Shown here: in pieces, positions 14,390 to 14,549 of the stretch
How the letters are laid out: every line of letters starts with the position of its first letter
How positions within the stretch are numbered: the first letter of the stretch is position 1
Origin: Verrucomicrobiota bacterium
Lineage (GTDB): Bacteria; Verrucomicrobiota; Verrucomicrobiia; Chthoniobacterales; UBA10450
Length of the DNA: 14,549 bases
Assembly: GCA_003217965.1 (NCBI GenBank)
Contig: QHNB01000030.1
Location: 1 to 14,549 of the forward strand
Direction of reading: 5' to 3'
The notes under the pieces: generated by a model
The model's input: only the letters and a program-made list of their open reading frames with translations
The model's database searches: none
Told to the model about the DNA's origin: nothing
Program-made: the position numbers and the translations under genes

Positions 14390-14549
14390 TTAGTCGTGGC
14401 GATCGGCGTTCTGCCCGGCTTTTTGGCCACGAAGCTTCGCTTGGATAAATAACTCCAAGTCGCCATCCATCACAGCTTGGACGTTGCTGGTCTCGGCCCC
14501 GGTTCGATGATCCTTCACCAATTGATATGGCTGGAAAATATACGAACGA
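14390..14549 (-). CDS. prfB: Peptide chain release factor 2, C-terminal fragment
   Basis: The minus-strand frame enters from the right edge and ends at TAA (14390-14392), giving 52 residues. The sequence RSYIFQPYQLVKDHRTG, then ETSNVQAVMDGDLELFI, is the conserved C-terminal end of class I release factor 2, which terminates translation at UGA and UAA. In RF1 the corresponding stretch reads NFPQGRVTDHR, so RF2 is preferred. The GGQ and SPF tripeptides lie outside the window. The short tail after AKLRG (QKAGQNADRHD) is not conserved. Confidence 0.9.
   Translation of the reverse strand, partial: RSYIFQPYQLVKDHRTGAETSNVQAVMDGDLELFIQAKLRGQKAGQNADRHD

Noticed and set aside
1..14549. A mobile element, phage, CRISPR or defence island
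   Set aside because: No transposase, integrase, Cas, restriction or toxin-antitoxin signatures and no long direct repeats were seen; the genes are mostly metabolic and housekeeping-like.

Overview
The window looks like a chromosomal segment of a soil Verrucomicrobiota bacterium, probably Chthoniobacterales (Spartobacteria / Candidatus Udaeobacter type). The clues are the C-terminal repeats of the secreted metallopeptidase (S-T-R-G ... TGD ... IGGF ... RAIGPSL), which I associate with that group, the small secreted Thr-tract protein, moderately high GC, weak or absent Shine-Dalgarno sites, and some GTG/TTG starts. The taxonomy is an inference. I see no phage genes, transposase, CRISPR array, tRNA or rRNA.

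Layout. Positions 1-2923 hold two tandem OPT-family transporters, the first cut by the window edge. Positions 2983-5349 are a plus-strand sulfur-oxidation cassette: a CstB/ETHE1-like persulfide dioxygenase with rhodanese domains, split by a frame change, followed 13 bp later by a molybdenum sulfite-oxidase-like enzyme. Facing it at 5384-7238 (minus) are an outer-membrane beta-barrel-like protein and a two-domain thiosulfate sulfurtransferase of the CRIGERS type. Positions 7482-7697 encode a small two-helix membrane protein. Positions 7719-9539 (minus) encode a membrane-anchored DUF885 metallopeptidase-like protein. Positions 9757-10086 (minus) encode a small secreted protein with its own hairpin terminator. 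Positions 10326-12933 are a tightly overlapping plus-strand run: serine acetyltransferase (cysE, also broken by a frame change), cysteine desulfurase, and a SprT-like zinc protein. Positions 12920-14380 encode a secreted matrixin-like peptidase with two copies of a C-terminal repeat. The 3' end of prfB enters from the right on the minus strand.

How the genes fit together. Six gene products handle sulfur: persulfide oxidation to sulfite, sulfite oxidation to sulfate, two sulfurtransferase activities, O-acetylserine formation for cysteine synthesis, and sulfane-sulfur release from cysteine. The area reads as a cysteine/persulfide homeostasis neighbourhood, possibly fed by peptide uptake through the OPT transporters (inference).

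The most unusual observation is that two otherwise well-conserved genes (the persulfide dioxygenase-rhodanese and cysE) each appear to have lost a short internal stretch of about 25-35 codons with a change of frame. In cysE the junction is the exact centre of a perfect 8+8 bp inverted repeat. Either these are real inactivating deletions or they are assembly errors at hairpins. I did not find a clear new defence or mobile system. No gene-free stretch exceeds about 300 bases. The larger gaps (377-532, 7239-7481, 9540-9756, 10087-10325) hold only what is listed below.
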